Shown here: positions 8,471 through 16,735 of the stretch, in pieces
How the letters are laid out: the number at the start of each line of letters is the position of its first letter
Numbering within the stretch: the stretch's first letter is position 1
Assembly: GCA_004557905.1 (NCBI GenBank)
Contig: SFFH01000037.1
Location: 57,547 to 121,546, forward strand
Length of the DNA stretch: 64,000 nucleotides
Direction: 5' to 3'
Origin: Clostridiales bacterium
GTDB lineage: Bacteria; Bacillota; Clostridia; Christensenellales; Aristaeellaceae
The notes under the pieces: model-generated
The model's database searches: none
What the model was told of the DNA's origin: nothing
The model's input: the letters and a program-made list of their open reading frames with translations, nothing else
Program-made: the position numbers and the translations under genes

Positions 8471-8520
8471 AAAAAAACACCCACGAAACCAGTAATCGTA
8501 GCTTACTGTCCCGTGGGTGT
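8471..8520 (-). terminator. Riboswitch-controlled terminator of the CDF gene
   Basis: Reading the minus strand, CACCCACG (8519-8512) plus ACAGTAA pairs with TTACTG plus CGTGGGTG (8485-8478), followed by seven T. Its left arm uses the last bases of the riboswitch aptamer (GGGACAGT), so aptamer folding and terminator folding exclude each other. A third segment, CACCCACG (8470-8463), is identical to the left arm and could also pair with CGTGGGTG. Confidence 0.8.
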
Positions 8521-8580
8521 GCATTCCACTGTCACTTTTGTGACCCGGCTCCGGGCGGATGCCCTGGCTTGTTCAGTTTG
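8505..8580 (-). promoter_or_regulatory. NiCo (czcD) riboswitch aptamer
   Basis: On the minus strand the leader has the conserved elements I recall for the NiCo class: ACTGAACAAGCC at the 5' side, GAGCCGGGTCAC with a GTGAC partner, an internal GTGG...CCAC helix, and GGGACAGT at the 3' side closing on ACTG. Known members bind Ni2+ or Co2+ cooperatively and turn on efflux genes. The adjacent CDF gene and the overlapping terminator fit that model exactly. The aptamer begins about 30 bases after the predicted start of transcription. Confidence 0.85.
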
Positions 8581-8615
8581 TACTGTAGTTGGGTTGCAGT
8601 GCAAAGAGTAAGGAT

Positions 8616-8644
8616 ACTGTATCAGACGGCGGCACGCTTGTCAA
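8616..8644 (-). promoter_or_regulatory. Sigma-A promoter for the riboswitch-CDF transcript
   Basis: On the minus strand, TTGACA (8644-8639), a 17-base spacer and TACAGT (8621-8616). Transcription should start near 8609, just ahead of the riboswitch. The strong promoter is sensible for a gene controlled at the termination step. Confidence 0.75.
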
Positions 8645-8718
8645 CAGAATAATGCAAAAAAGAGAAAATTTGTGCAGGGATTTGTGCAGAACGGCGTTTT
8701 CCGGCGCGGGAGAATGCC

Positions 8719-8747
8719 TTGCGGCACGGGCGCGCCTGTGCTATGAT
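8719..8747 (+). promoter_or_regulatory. Promoter of the response regulator operon
   Basis: TTGCGG (8719-8724), 17-base spacer and TATGAT (8742-8747) with an extended TGC. It lies 25 bases before the ATG at 8772 and is divergent from the CDF promoter, about 75 bp away. Confidence 0.6.
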
Positions 8748-8771
8748 AGGCGGTGGAAGGAAGGTGCCGCC

Positions 8772-9449
8772 ATGCAGAGGATACTCCTTGCAGAAGATGA
8801 CGCCGCGCTGGGCCAGGGCATTCGCCTGGCGCTGCAAGGCCCGGCGATTGAGATCACGGTGTGCCGCACGCTGGCGCAGGCGCGGGCTGCGGCCGCCGAA
8901 AACCGCCATGATCTGCTGATTCTGGACGTCAACCTGCCCGACGGCAGCGGTCTTGAGCTGCTGGAGGAGATCCGCAGGACAAGCGATGTGCCGGTGATTC
9001 TGCTGACCGCCAACGACCTGGAAACGGACGTCGTCACGGGTCTGGAATCCGGCGCGGACGATTACATTACCAAGCCCTTTTCTCTGGCTATTCTCCGGGC
9101 GCGGGTGAACGCCCAGCTGCGCCGGGGCGCGCACGGACCCAGAACGCCGGTCGAGCTGGACGGCTTCCGGTTTGACTTTGAGCGGATGGATTTCCGCAAG
9201 GCCGGACAGAGCGTGGAGCTGAGCAAGACGGAGCAGAAGCTGCTGCGGCTTCTGGTCGAAAACCGGGGACAGACGCTCTCCCGCGCCACGCTGATCGACC
9301 GGATCTGGACGGACGGCGCGGAATATGTGGACGAAAACGCCCTGTCCGTCACCGTCAAGCGGCTGCGCGACAAGCTGGAGGATACGCCCTCCAACCCGCG
9401 ATACCTGAAGACGGTGTACGGCGTGGGGTACACCTGGGCGGTGAAGTGA
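8772..9449 (+). CDS. OmpR/PhoB-family response regulator
   Basis: The product has 225 residues. The ATG at 8772 follows GGAAGGAAGG at good spacing; the frame stays open upstream but without a binding site. The N-terminal receiver domain shows the acidic pair in LAEDDAAL (residues 9-10), the phospho-acceptor Asp52 in LILDVNLPDG, the Thr in VILLTAND and Lys in YITKPFS. The C-terminal winged helix (about residues 125-225) includes LSKTEQKLLRLLVENRG and the recognition helix region DENALSVTVKRLRDKLE. It lies one base upstream of its sensor kinase gene, then an ABC ATPase and permease. This is the gene order of antimicrobial-peptide or envelope-stress detoxification modules such as BceRSAB or VraSR-type loci. 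Confidence 0.9.
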   Translation: MQRILLAEDDAALGQGIRLALQGPAIEITVCRTLAQARAAAAENRHDLLILDVNLPDGSGLELLEEIRRTSDVPVILLTANDLETDVVTGLESGADDYITKPFSLAILRARVNAQLRRGAHGPRTPVELDGFRFDFERMDFRKAGQSVELSKTEQKLLRLLVENRGQTLSRATLIDRIWTDGAEYVDENALSVTVKRLRDKLEDTPSNPRYLKTVYGVGYTWAVK

Positions 9450-9450
9450 G

Positions 9451-10347
9451 ATGATCTACGCCATCACAGCGGCCTGCGTGCTGCTGGCAGCCGGCACGGT
9501 TCTGTGGTACCGGCGGCGCACCCGGCAGCTGATGAAAAGCCTTGACCGGATGCTGGACATCGCCATGCAGGGAGGCTTTACGGAGGACAGCTTCGATGAA
9601 ACCATGCTCTCCGCCCTGGAGAGCAAGCTGGCCCACTACCTTGCGGCGTCTACGGTGTCCGCCCGGCAGGTACAGGCGGAAAAGGACAAGCTGAAAGCCC
9701 TCATCGGGGACATTGCCCACCAGACCAGGACGCCCATGGCCAACATTCTGCTGTACGCCCAGCTCCTGTCGGAGCAGCCCCTGCCGCAGGAGAGCCGTTT
9801 GTGCGTCGGCGCGCTGGAGGGGCAGACGAAGAAGCTGCAAAGCCTGATCGACGCGCTGGTGAAGACCTCCCGGCTGGAGGCCGGGGTCATCGCGCTGCAT
9901 CCGGTTCCCGGAAAACTTTGGCCCATGCTTGCGTCCGCCGTCGCCCAGCTTGCGCCCCGGGCGGCGGAAAAGGGCATGGAGATCACCCTGGAGCCGACGC
10001 AGGCGTGTGCCGTCTTTGATCCCCGGTGGACGGAGGAGGCGGTCTACAACCTGCTGGACAACGCCGTCAAGTACACGCCCGAAGGCGGCGCGGTTCGTGT
10101 CCGCGTGACGCAATACCCGCTCTTTACGGCCATTCACGTCAGCGATACCGGCGCCGGCATCCCCGAGGAGGAGCAAGCAAAGGTGTTTCAGCGGTTTTAC
10201 CGCGGCGAAGCGCACCGCGAGGAGGAGGGCGTGGGCATCGGCCTGTACCTGGTGCGGCAGATCGCCCAGGGGCAGGGCGGCTATGTGAAGGTCAGCGCCC
10301 GTCCCGGCGCAGGGAGCACGTTTTCCCTGTATCTGCCCGGAAGGTGA
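9451..10347 (+). CDS. Sensor histidine kinase of the ABC-linked two-component system
   Basis: A 298-residue kinase with one N-terminal membrane segment (residues 3-20) and almost no extracellular domain. This suggests that it senses through the membrane or through the ABC permease rather than by itself. The H-box is IAHQTRTPMANI with phospho-accepting His90; then come the N-box NLLDNAVKYTPEGGAV, G1 DTGAGIPEEEQ, the F-box FQRFYRGEA and G2 GVGIGLYLVRQIA. It begins one base after the regulator's stop. The following ABC genes are 105 bp away and separated by a hairpin, so they could be a second transcription unit controlled by this pair. Confidence 0.88.
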   Translation: MIYAITAACVLLAAGTVLWYRRRTRQLMKSLDRMLDIAMQGGFTEDSFDETMLSALESKLAHYLAASTVSARQVQAEKDKLKALIGDIAHQTRTPMANILLYAQLLSEQPLPQESRLCVGALEGQTKKLQSLIDALVKTSRLEAGVIALHPVPGKLWPMLASAVAQLAPRAAEKGMEITLEPTQACAVFDPRWTEEAVYNLLDNAVKYTPEGGAVRVRVTQYPLFTAIHVSDTGAGIPEEEQAKVFQRFYRGEAHREEEGVGIGLYLVRQIAQGQGGYVKVSARPGAGSTFSLYLPGR

Positions 10348-10400
10348 ATTCTTTCAAAACCGTCAGATTTCAGAAAGAACATGGAAAGATTCCTGTGGTA

Positions 10401-10432
10401 AAGTCTGTGGTGTCCAAGGACAACACAGACTT
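10401..10432 (+). other. Inverted repeat upstream of the ABC exporter genes
   Basis: AAGTCTGTG (10401-10409) and CACAGACTT (10424-10432) form a nine-base perfect stem with a 14-base loop, followed by TTTCCC. The weak T-tract argues against a strong terminator. It could be an operator for the response regulator, since it sits 20 bases ahead of the ATPase start, or an attenuator. Confidence 0.5.
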
Positions 10433-10452
10433 TTCCCTTTGGAGGCGATTGA

Positions 10453-11124
<672 letters not shown>

Positions 11125-11129
11125 GCGGC

Positions 11130-12890
11130 ATGCATGTGAATAACCGCGGTTGTATCCGCCGCCTGAGCTTCAGAACCCTGATGGCTTCTCGGAAGCGCAA
11201 TGCCATCGCCGTCCTCACCATCGCGCTGACGACGCTTCTGTTTACCTCCCTGTTTACCATCGTCCTGTCCATCAACGAAACCAACCAGAATTACCAGTTC
11301 CGCGGCGTGGGCACCTATGCCCACGGCTCGTTCAAGGATGTGGACGACGAGCAGATCAAAGCCCTTTCCGCCCACCCCAGGGTCAAGGCTGTGGGCAGAC
11401 GCATGGTCATCGGCCTTTGCACAAGCGGCGCCTTTGAAAAGGACTACGGCGAGGTCAGCTTCATGGACGCGAACTGCACCCGGTGGGGCTACGTTCAGCC
11501 GGAGGTGGGGCGCATACCGGAAAGCGGGAAGGAGATCACCATGGACACCCGGGCCCTTGCGCTGCTTGGCGTCACGCCGGAGCTGGGGGCGCAGGTTGAG
11601 CTGACCTACACCCTCGCCGACAAGGAGCAGATGGGCCGCGAGGTGACCGATACCTTCACGCTGGTGGGCTGGTGGGAATACGACGAGCTGCTGAAGGTCC
11701 ACTTCTTCAATGTATCCGAGGAATACGCCAAACAGATCGAGGCCATGGCCATGGCGGAGGGCATGCATGCCTTCCGCACCGATCTGAGCGTTATGCTGTC
11801 CAGCTCGCTGGATATCGAGAATACCCTCACGCGGATCGGCGAGGACTGCGGCTACAGCGTCGGTGACAGGGCGGGCCAGCTGCGCATCGGCGTCAACTGG
11901 GGCTATACCGCCACACAGCTGGCGGATACCATGGACGCCGGCGGGATTCTCGCGGTGATCGCCGTGATGGCCCTCGTCACCTTCACCGGGTATCTGGTGA
12001 TCTACAACATCTTCCAGATCTCCGTGGCCGGAGATATCCGCTATTACGGGTTGCTCAAAACCATCGGCGTGACCCCGAGGCAGCTTCGCAGGATCATCCG
12101 CCAGCAGGCGCTGATGCTCAGCGCTGTGGGCATTCCCGCGGGCCTGCTGCTGGGCTACGGCGTGGGAACGCTGGCGGTGCCCGTGACATTGTCCACCTCA
12201 AATTACGGCAGCAGGTATACCACCATCAGCCTGTCTCCCTGGATCTTCCTTGGCGCGGCGGCGTTCGCCCTGATGACGGTGCTGCTGTCCTGTGCCCGCC
12301 CCGGCAGGATCGCGGGCAGCGTATCCCCCGTGGAGGCGGTGCGGTATACGGAGGTGCAGCAGACGGGTAAAAGGGCCCGGGCTTCCCGGCAGGTCACACC
12401 GTTCGCCATGGCAGAAGCGAACCTCGGCAGAAGCAGGAGGAAGACTGCGCTGGTGGTGATTTCCCTGTCGCTGGCCGTGGTGCTGCTGAATCTGCTGACC
12501 ACCTTTGTCACCGGCTTTGACATGGACAAATACCTGAGCCACAGGAGCTGCGCGGATTTTGTGGTCAGTACGCCGGATTACTTCAACTATCGCGGATTTA
12601 CCCTGACAGAGGAGGACATTCGCCCGGTGCGGGAGAATACGGAGCAGTCGCTGGGCGGCTTCACCTACGGAACCGGTCTGGTGCAGATGTATCTGCCGGA
12701 GACGTACTGGCGGGAGGAGGTTGAACACTATCTCCGGGATCAGGATGTGGATGAGCTGCTGAGCACCGCCCGGCGGGATGGAGAGAAGATTGCCCTGTAT
12801 TCTCAGGTGGAGGGCCTGGATGCGGCCCTCATCCCCAAGCTAAAGGTGCTGGACGGAGACGTATCGCCCCTGACCCAGCCGGAAAGCTAA
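11130..12890 (+). CDS. FtsX/MacB-type ABC permease, N-terminal part (ends at in-frame TAA)
   Basis: The 586 residues from the ATG at 11130 cover the first two thirds of an approximately 850-residue permease. It starts with a short cytoplasmic segment and a membrane helix (residues 25-50), then an extracellular domain, then three helices carrying an FtsX core with YGLLKTIGVTPRQLRRIIRQQ. A further helix near residue 460 starts a second extracellular domain. The reading frame ends at TAA (12888-12890) after LTQPES. The same frame continues directly as an open, homologous-looking sequence (IAIEVNLDDYGN), so the stop appears to interrupt one gene. Without the C-terminal helices the transporter should be inactive. 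Confidence 0.8.
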   Translation: MHVNNRGCIRRLSFRTLMASRKRNAIAVLTIALTTLLFTSLFTIVLSINETNQNYQFRGVGTYAHGSFKDVDDEQIKALSAHPRVKAVGRRMVIGLCTSGAFEKDYGEVSFMDANCTRWGYVQPEVGRIPESGKEITMDTRALALLGVTPELGAQVELTYTLADKEQMGREVTDTFTLVGWWEYDELLKVHFFNVSEEYAKQIEAMAMAEGMHAFRTDLSVMLSSSLDIENTLTRIGEDCGYSVGDRAGQLRIGVNWGYTATQLADTMDAGGILAVIAVMALVTFTGYLVIYNIFQISVAGDIRYYGLLKTIGVTPRQLRRIIRQQALMLSAVGIPAGLLLGYGVGTLAVPVTLSTSNYGSRYTTISLSPWIFLGAAAFALMTVLLSCARPGRIAGSVSPVEAVRYTEVQQTGKRARASRQVTPFAMAEANLGRSRRKTALVVISLSLAVVLLNLLTTFVTGFDMDKYLSHRSCADFVVSTPDYFNYRGFTLTEEDIRPVRENTEQSLGGFTYGTGLVQMYLPETYWREEVEHYLRDQDVDELLSTARRDGEKIALYSQVEGLDAALIPKLKVLDGDVSPLTQPES

Positions 12891-13691
12891 TCTATTGCCA
12901 TCGAGGTCAACCTGGACGACTACGGAAATGTAGTGAATCCGGAGAATTTCCCTGCCGTTGGTGAGCAGGTTCGGGTCACTTACGGGTTGAATGAAACCGC
13001 GCATGATGTGTTCTACACCGTCTGCGCCTGGGTGGAAATCCCTTACGACATGGGCAGCCGGTTCTATGCCATGGGCTATCAGGCGGTGCTGGGCGCGCAG
13101 ACGCTGCGCCGGGATGCCGGAGCGGAAAACGTGCTGAACATGTGCTATGTGTTTGATACCCCCAATCCTCAGGCCGAGGCAGCGGCAGAGGAATTCCTTT
13201 CCGCGCTCGCCGCGCAGGAGGGCTCTCCGCTGATGTACGAGAGCAAAGCCATCCATCGTGCCCATTTCCGGGAGTATCAGATGACCTTTGTGCTGCTGGG
13301 CGGGCTGCTGTGCGCCATCATCGGCATCGTCGGCGTGCTCAATTTCTTCAATGCCATGATGACTTCCATCCTGTCGCGGCGGCGGGAGTTCGCGGTGCTG
13401 CAGGCTGTGGGCATGACCAAGCGGCAGCTCAAGGCCATGCTGGTTTGGGAGGGGATGCTGTACACCCTGGGCTCGGGCGTGATCTCCGGGCTGATCTCCG
13501 CCGCCGTCAATCCGCTGGCGGGTCGGCTGCTGGAACAGGGCTACTGGTTCTACCGCTATCACTACACCATCGCGCCCGTGCTGCTGGCGATCCCGGTGTT
13601 TGCGCTGCTGGGGTACGCCATTCCGACGATCATGTACGCGCAGGCGGCGAGGCAGAGTGTGGTGGAGCGCCTGCGGGAGGCGGAGGTCTGA
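12891..13691 (+). pseudogene. FtsX/MacB-type ABC permease, C-terminal part
   Basis: This is the in-frame continuation after the TAA. It could be re-initiated at GTG 12933, but no good binding site precedes that codon. It holds the rest of the extracellular domain and the final FtsX core with three membrane helices. The conserved cytoplasmic segment is SRRREFAVLQAVGMTKRQLKAMLVWEG, of which REFAVLQAVGM is the hallmark. It ends VVERLREAEV at 13691. A single base change (for example AAA, CAA or GAA to TAA) explains the split. Whether it is a real recent mutation, a sequencing error, or a tolerated split cannot be decided here. Confidence 0.75.
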
Positions 13692-13724
13692 AGGCATTGC
13701 GCCCTGCGCATGGGACATGAAAAG

Positions 13725-13796
13725 CCGGGGCGGAGATGAAGCCGCCCCGGAACATACGAAAGGGCTCAGGCCGGACAAAGCCGGACTGAGCCCTTG
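13725..13796 (+). terminator. Tandem terminator hairpins
   Basis: Two hairpins in a row: CCGGGGCGG/CCGCCCCGG (13725-13750) and AAGGGCTCAG plus CCGG pairing with CCGG plus CTGAGCCCTT (13760-13795). They end the ABC exporter operon and converge on the minus-strand coiled-coil gene. The second is nearly symmetrical and may serve both strands. Confidence 0.65.
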
Positions 13797-13850
13797 ATCT
13801 ATCTATCTAAAGCCTGGTGATGACGAACGCGGTCTGTGCCGCCGGTTGGC

Positions 13851-14333
13851 TTACTTTGCTTCTCTCAGCTTGGAGATCTCATAGTCGGTTGCTTCGGTGA
13901 CGATCGCAAGCGTGTCGCCCACATCGTTTCCGAGGCGGTCAACCTTGCGCTCCACACGGGCCACGTCGCGGCGGATGGTCTTCTGTCCCTCTTCGAGGGT
14001 ATCGAGACGGCGATGGACTTCCTTCATATCAGCGCGCATATCGTTCTGCCCTGCCTCAAGGGTATCGAGGCGGCGATTGACTTCCTTCATGTCGGCGCGC
14101 ATATCGTTCTGCCCTGCCTCAAGGGTATCGAGGCGGCGGTTGGCTTCCTTTTGCCCGTTTTCAAGGAAATCGAGACGGCGATTGACTTCCTTCATGTCGG
14201 CGCGCATATCGTTCTGCCCAGCCTCAAGGGTATCGAGGCGGTGATGGACTTCCTTTATATCGGTGCGCATGTCCTTCTGGCCTGCTTCGAGGCCATCCAG
14301 ACGCTTGTTGATGGATGCGATCTCACCGTTCAT
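13851..14333 (-). CDS. Coiled-coil protein with tandem 21-residue repeats (5' end probably lost)
   Basis: From the ATG at 14333 the product has 160 residues and is almost entirely coiled coil. It contains successive units of three heptads, of the form RRLDTLEAGQNDMRADMKEV, plus one 14-residue unit (RRLDFLENGQKEAN). The C-terminal part ends in a different helix (VERKVDRLGNDVGDTLAIV). No ribosome binding site is evident before this ATG. The frame runs on upstream through TILSEIKS, which looks like genuine N-terminal sequence of such proteins, and then enters sequence that belongs to an hsdR remnant in another frame. The gene therefore seems truncated at the junction. Function unknown; repeats of this kind occur in phage and mobile-element proteins. 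Confidence 0.55.
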   Translation of the reverse strand: MNGEIASINKRLDGLEAGQKDMRTDIKEVHHRLDTLEAGQNDMRADMKEVNRRLDFLENGQKEANRRLDTLEAGQNDMRADMKEVNRRLDTLEAGQNDMRADMKEVHRRLDTLEEGQKTIRRDVARVERKVDRLGNDVGDTLAIVTEATDYEISKLREAK

Positions 14334-14346
14334 GGATTTGATTTCG

Positions 14347-14616
14347 CTAAGGATTGTTTGCCGCCCAGAAGCTGTCCCGCTGATAGCGGTCAATTTGGTT
14401 AAAGGCTTCCCGGATGGGAACACCACGGCGCTTCAGTTCAACATGGATCATTGGAAGACCGTTGACGAGGATCGTGACGTCATAGCGGTTATCGTGGGCA
14501 GCGCCCTCGCCGGTGGACACGGCGTACTGATTGATGACCTGCAGAATATTGTTGTGGATATTCTTTTTGTCAATGAGGGTGATATTCTTGCTTTCACCGT
14601 TATCGCGCTTCAGCAC
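14347..14616 (-). pseudogene. hsdR: Type I restriction endonuclease HsdR, N-terminal scrap
   Basis: About 85 codons match my memory of the region in type I restriction subunits that precedes the nuclease motif: KRDNGESKNITLIDKKNIHN, then NRYDVTILVNGLPMIHVELK and REAFNQIDRYQRDSFWA. Full HsdR proteins are about 1,000 residues, so over 90 percent is missing, including the helicase motifs. An in-frame TAG lies just upstream of the first conserved residue, and the similarity stops at FWA, where the coiled-coil gene's frame begins. No hsdM or hsdS is nearby. This is a non-functional remnant left by recombination. Confidence 0.75.
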
Positions 14617-14652
14617 CTGTACATCCTACCTCAATTAAGAACACAAACAACA

Positions 14653-14682
14653 TTGAAGTAAAATTCTTGAAAAATTTAGTAT
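14653..14682 (+). promoter_or_regulatory. Possible promoter of the phage lysis cassette
   Basis: TTGAAG (14653-14658), an 18-base spacer and TAGTAT (14677-14682) in a noticeably AT-rich stretch (about 14635-14715). It lies 38 bases before the first gene of the cassette. The low GC compared with the surroundings is itself a sign of foreign DNA. Confidence 0.35.
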
Positions 14683-14719
14683 TTGGTATTGGTTCGAGCA
14701 TTGTTGTGGAGGCGGTTGA

Positions 14720-15241
14720 ATGAAAAAATGTGTTAACGGAATGGTGATTGAGTATATACCCGATGCCGAAGAACTTGCTCAGATGGAAGTAGACGCACGG
14801 CGCTATCAGATTGAAGAATCTTCCCGCCCTCTGACCGAATCCGAAGTCCTCGCCATGCTGATCCCGCAGCAGATCAACACACTTGCTGTGGACGACAACA
14901 CGGCGCTGCGCATGCTGGATTTTTACCCGGAGTGGGCGGCAGACATGGCGTACACGGTCGGCTATAAGGTGCGCAGAAACGGCAAGCTGTGGCGCGTGGT
15001 GCAGGCGCACACGTCTCAGACTGGCTGGGAGCCGGAGAACGCCGCGTCCCTCTGGGAGCAGATCAACGAGACGCATGCGGGCACGCTTAACGACCCGATC
15101 CCGTACAGCGGGAACATGGCCCTAACCAATGGGCTGTACTACATGCAGGACTGGGAGATTTACCTGTGTACGCGCGACACGGGCACTCCGGTCTATCACG
15201 CGCTAAGTGAGCTGGTCGGGCTGTATGTCGAGAGGGCTTGA
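14720..15241 (+). CDS. Phage-like protein with a carbohydrate-binding (CBM5/12-like) segment
   Basis: The 173-residue product starts at an ATG 9 bases after GGAGG. Residues about 75-115 read YTVGYKVRRNGKLWRVVQAH followed by a tryptophan-containing TSQTGWEPENAASLWEQI. This is the pattern of small chitin-binding-like modules found near the ends of phage tail and baseplate genes. The N-terminal part is acidic and helical (PLTESEVLAMLIPQQINTLA). The C-terminal part has several aromatic residues (LYYMQDWEIYLC). It lies directly upstream of an endolysin and holin, so it is probably the last structural gene of a lost prophage, perhaps a tail-fibre or receptor-binding component. Confidence 0.65.
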   Translation: MKKCVNGMVIEYIPDAEELAQMEVDARRYQIEESSRPLTESEVLAMLIPQQINTLAVDDNTALRMLDFYPEWAADMAYTVGYKVRRNGKLWRVVQAHTSQTGWEPENAASLWEQINETHAGTLNDPIPYSGNMALTNGLYYMQDWEIYLCTRDTGTPVYHALSELVGLYVERA

Positions 15242-15280
15242 TGCGCTAAAGGACACGAATGCGAAGTAAGGAGCTGAACA

Positions 15281-15376
15281 GTGAAAAGAATGAAGATTAC
15301 CGTTGGCATCCTGATTGTCCTGACGCTTGCGTTCTGGCTGTTGATGATCAAGGGAGGCGGTGTTGGGTATGGTTAA
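15281..15376 (+). CDS. 31-residue single-pass membrane peptide in the lysis cassette
   Basis: A GTG start at 15281 follows TAAGGAG by 7 bases; an in-frame ATG at 15290 is the alternative. The peptide is VKRMK followed by a 17-residue hydrophobic helix (ITVGILIVLTLAFWLLM) and a short IKGGGVGYG tail. Its end overlaps the endolysin start by 8 bases, and the GGGAGG inside its coding sequence serves as the endolysin binding site. Its size and place suggest a holin-like or antiholin/spanin-like accessory, which is inference. It is too short for ordinary gene finders. Confidence 0.55.
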   Translation: MKRMKITVGILIVLTLAFWLLMIKGGGVGYG

Positions 15377-16106
15377 AGCACAGGACGCGATCAGGACGGC
15401 GCGCAGCCTGATCGGCACGCCGTACAGCGAGCTTGACTGCATCGGCTTGATCGTGCGCGTGATCCGCACAAGCCCGGGCGGCGTTGGAGCGTACCGCACG
15501 GCGGGGACGAATACGCTTTGGAAGAGCGCCGAGGCGAGCGCGAAGTACCGCGACCTGACCTGGCGGCAGGAGGGTATCGTCGGCGCGCAGGCTGGAATGC
15601 TGGCCTTCAAGCGCAGAGGGACGGATGTGCATCACGTCGGGCTTGTGACCGGCGAGGGAACGGTGATCCACAGCTCCAGCGCGGCGGGGAAAGTCGTGGA
15701 GACGAAGCTGGACGCAAGCTGGCATCTGCTGGCGGTGCATAGGTACATCGAGGCACGTCCATCAGGAGCAGGCCTCACGGACGAAACGGAGGATACGCAG
15801 ATGGAAGCATACAAGATGAAGGTCGTGGCGAGCAGCCTGAACGTGAGGGACGAGCCGGACGTCAAGGGAAAACGAATCGGGCGGCTCAATGAGGGCGCGG
15901 TCGTGACCGTGCAGGCGTCGTTTGCCGACGGGTGGAAATACGTCACCTACGGGGACGGCGCGCTGGGCTATGTGGACGGCAGCTACCTGGAGGAATACGT
16001 AGAGCCTGCCGCGCAGGAGGCGCCGAAGATCACGATTGTCGATTCTGCGGGCAACCACTTCTGTCCGGTCGGGGACTGGCGAGTGATCGTCGGGAGCGTG
16101 GACTGA
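15369..16106 (+). CDS. Phage endolysin: NlpC/P60 peptidase with SH3b domain
   Basis: This 245-residue cell-wall peptidase has the N-terminal NlpC/P60 fold with catalytic Cys24 (ELDCIGLIVRV), His89 (DVHHVGLVTG) and a third polar residue His101 (VIHSSS). Residues about 150-210 are a bacterial SH3 domain (VVASSLNVRDEPDVKGKRIG ... WKYVTYGDGALGYVDGSYLE) that would bind peptidoglycan. The last 30 residues are unassigned. I prefer ATG 15369, with GGGAGG 11 bases upstream; TTG 15363 is possible. It has no signal peptide, so it depends on a holin, and the phage-type holin lies two genes downstream. Confidence 0.88.
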   Translation: MVKAQDAIRTARSLIGTPYSELDCIGLIVRVIRTSPGGVGAYRTAGTNTLWKSAEASAKYRDLTWRQEGIVGAQAGMLAFKRRGTDVHHVGLVTGEGTVIHSSSAAGKVVETKLDASWHLLAVHRYIEARPSGAGLTDETEDTQMEAYKMKVVASSLNVRDEPDVKGKRIGRLNEGAVVTVQASFADGWKYVTYGDGALGYVDGSYLEEYVEPAAQEAPKITIVDSAGNHFCPVGDWRVIVGSVD

Positions 16107-16127
16107 GTACGGAAGGAGATGATTCCA

Positions 16128-16475
16128 TTGCAGAATCCGATAAAAGCACTGGCAGGGTGGGTTGCAGGCGCTATCGTGGACAAGATCAGCGAGCCGTTTG
16201 AGGCAATCAACAAGCGCCTGAACCGGCTTGAGAAGCTGCACGAACAGGATGCTGCGGCGCTTGAGTGCGATCTGAGCATGATGGATGACCGCATCTGCTA
16301 CCTGATCGGTGTGTGCCGAAGACGTGGATACACGACGGCGGACGAGCGCAGGCGCGTGACGCGCATGCACGACGCATACCGGGCGCGTGGAGGCAACCAC
16401 GGAGAGGAGAATGAGTACGCGGTGTTCCTCACGCTGCCTACGGAGGAAGATTTTGAAAGAACGAAAGGAGCCTGA
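16128..16475 (+). CDS. Phage-type small protein between endolysin and holin
   Basis: The product is about 115 residues. The upstream ATG at 16119 touches the GGAAGGAG site directly, so TTG 16128, with 9-base spacing, is the likelier start. The N-terminal segment NPIKALAGWVAGAIVDKIS may associate with membrane; then there is a short coiled coil (FEAINKRLNRLEKLHEQD) and a basic central part (CRRRGYTTADERRRVTRMHD). I do not recognise a family. Similar small proteins commonly lie before holins in Clostridia phages. It ends 3 bases before the holin start, so it is part of the same operon. Confidence 0.65.
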   Translation: MQNPIKALAGWVAGAIVDKISEPFEAINKRLNRLEKLHEQDAAALECDLSMMDDRICYLIGVCRRRGYTTADERRRVTRMHDAYRARGGNHGEENEYAVFLTLPTEEDFERTKGA

Positions 16476-16478
16476 ACC

Positions 16479-16727
16479 ATGAAGATCAACTGGACGGTGC
16501 GATTCAAGAACAAGACGTTCCTTGCCGCGCTGCTGGCGCTTGTCGTGTCGTTTGTCTACGACATGCTCGCCCTGTTTGGCATTGTGCCCGGCGTGGACGA
16601 GAGCGTGGTCATGACGCTATGCAACACGGTGCTCACGCTTCTGGTCGGCGTGGGCGTGCTGGCAGACCCGACGACAAAGGGCCTGGCGGACAGCGACAGG
16701 GCCATGCAGTATCAGGAGCCGAAGTAA
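16479..16727 (+). CDS. Phage holin (phi LC3 type)
   Basis: The 82-residue protein has two membrane helices (about residues 12-33 and 42-62) and starts MKINWTVRFKNKTFLAALLA, which is the pattern of the phi LC3 holin family (PF04531-like). The second helix is followed by DPTTKGLADSDRAMQYQEP, also typical: these holins end in a 'PTTKGLSDS' stretch. It makes the pore that releases the endolysin. The stop is followed by a strong terminator, which ends the lysis cassette. Confidence 0.9.
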   Translation: MKINWTVRFKNKTFLAALLALVVSFVYDMLALFGIVPGVDESVVMTLCNTVLTLLVGVGVLADPTTKGLADSDRAMQYQEPK

Positions 16728-16735
16728 ACAGATGA

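Noticed and set aside
12840..13778. Minus-strand open frame under the permease end
   Set aside because: No binding site or domain; it spans the terminators and the conserved permease on the other strand.
13990..14330. CRISPR-like array
   Set aside because: The repeats are contiguous coding units without spacers, and they translate into in-register heptads.
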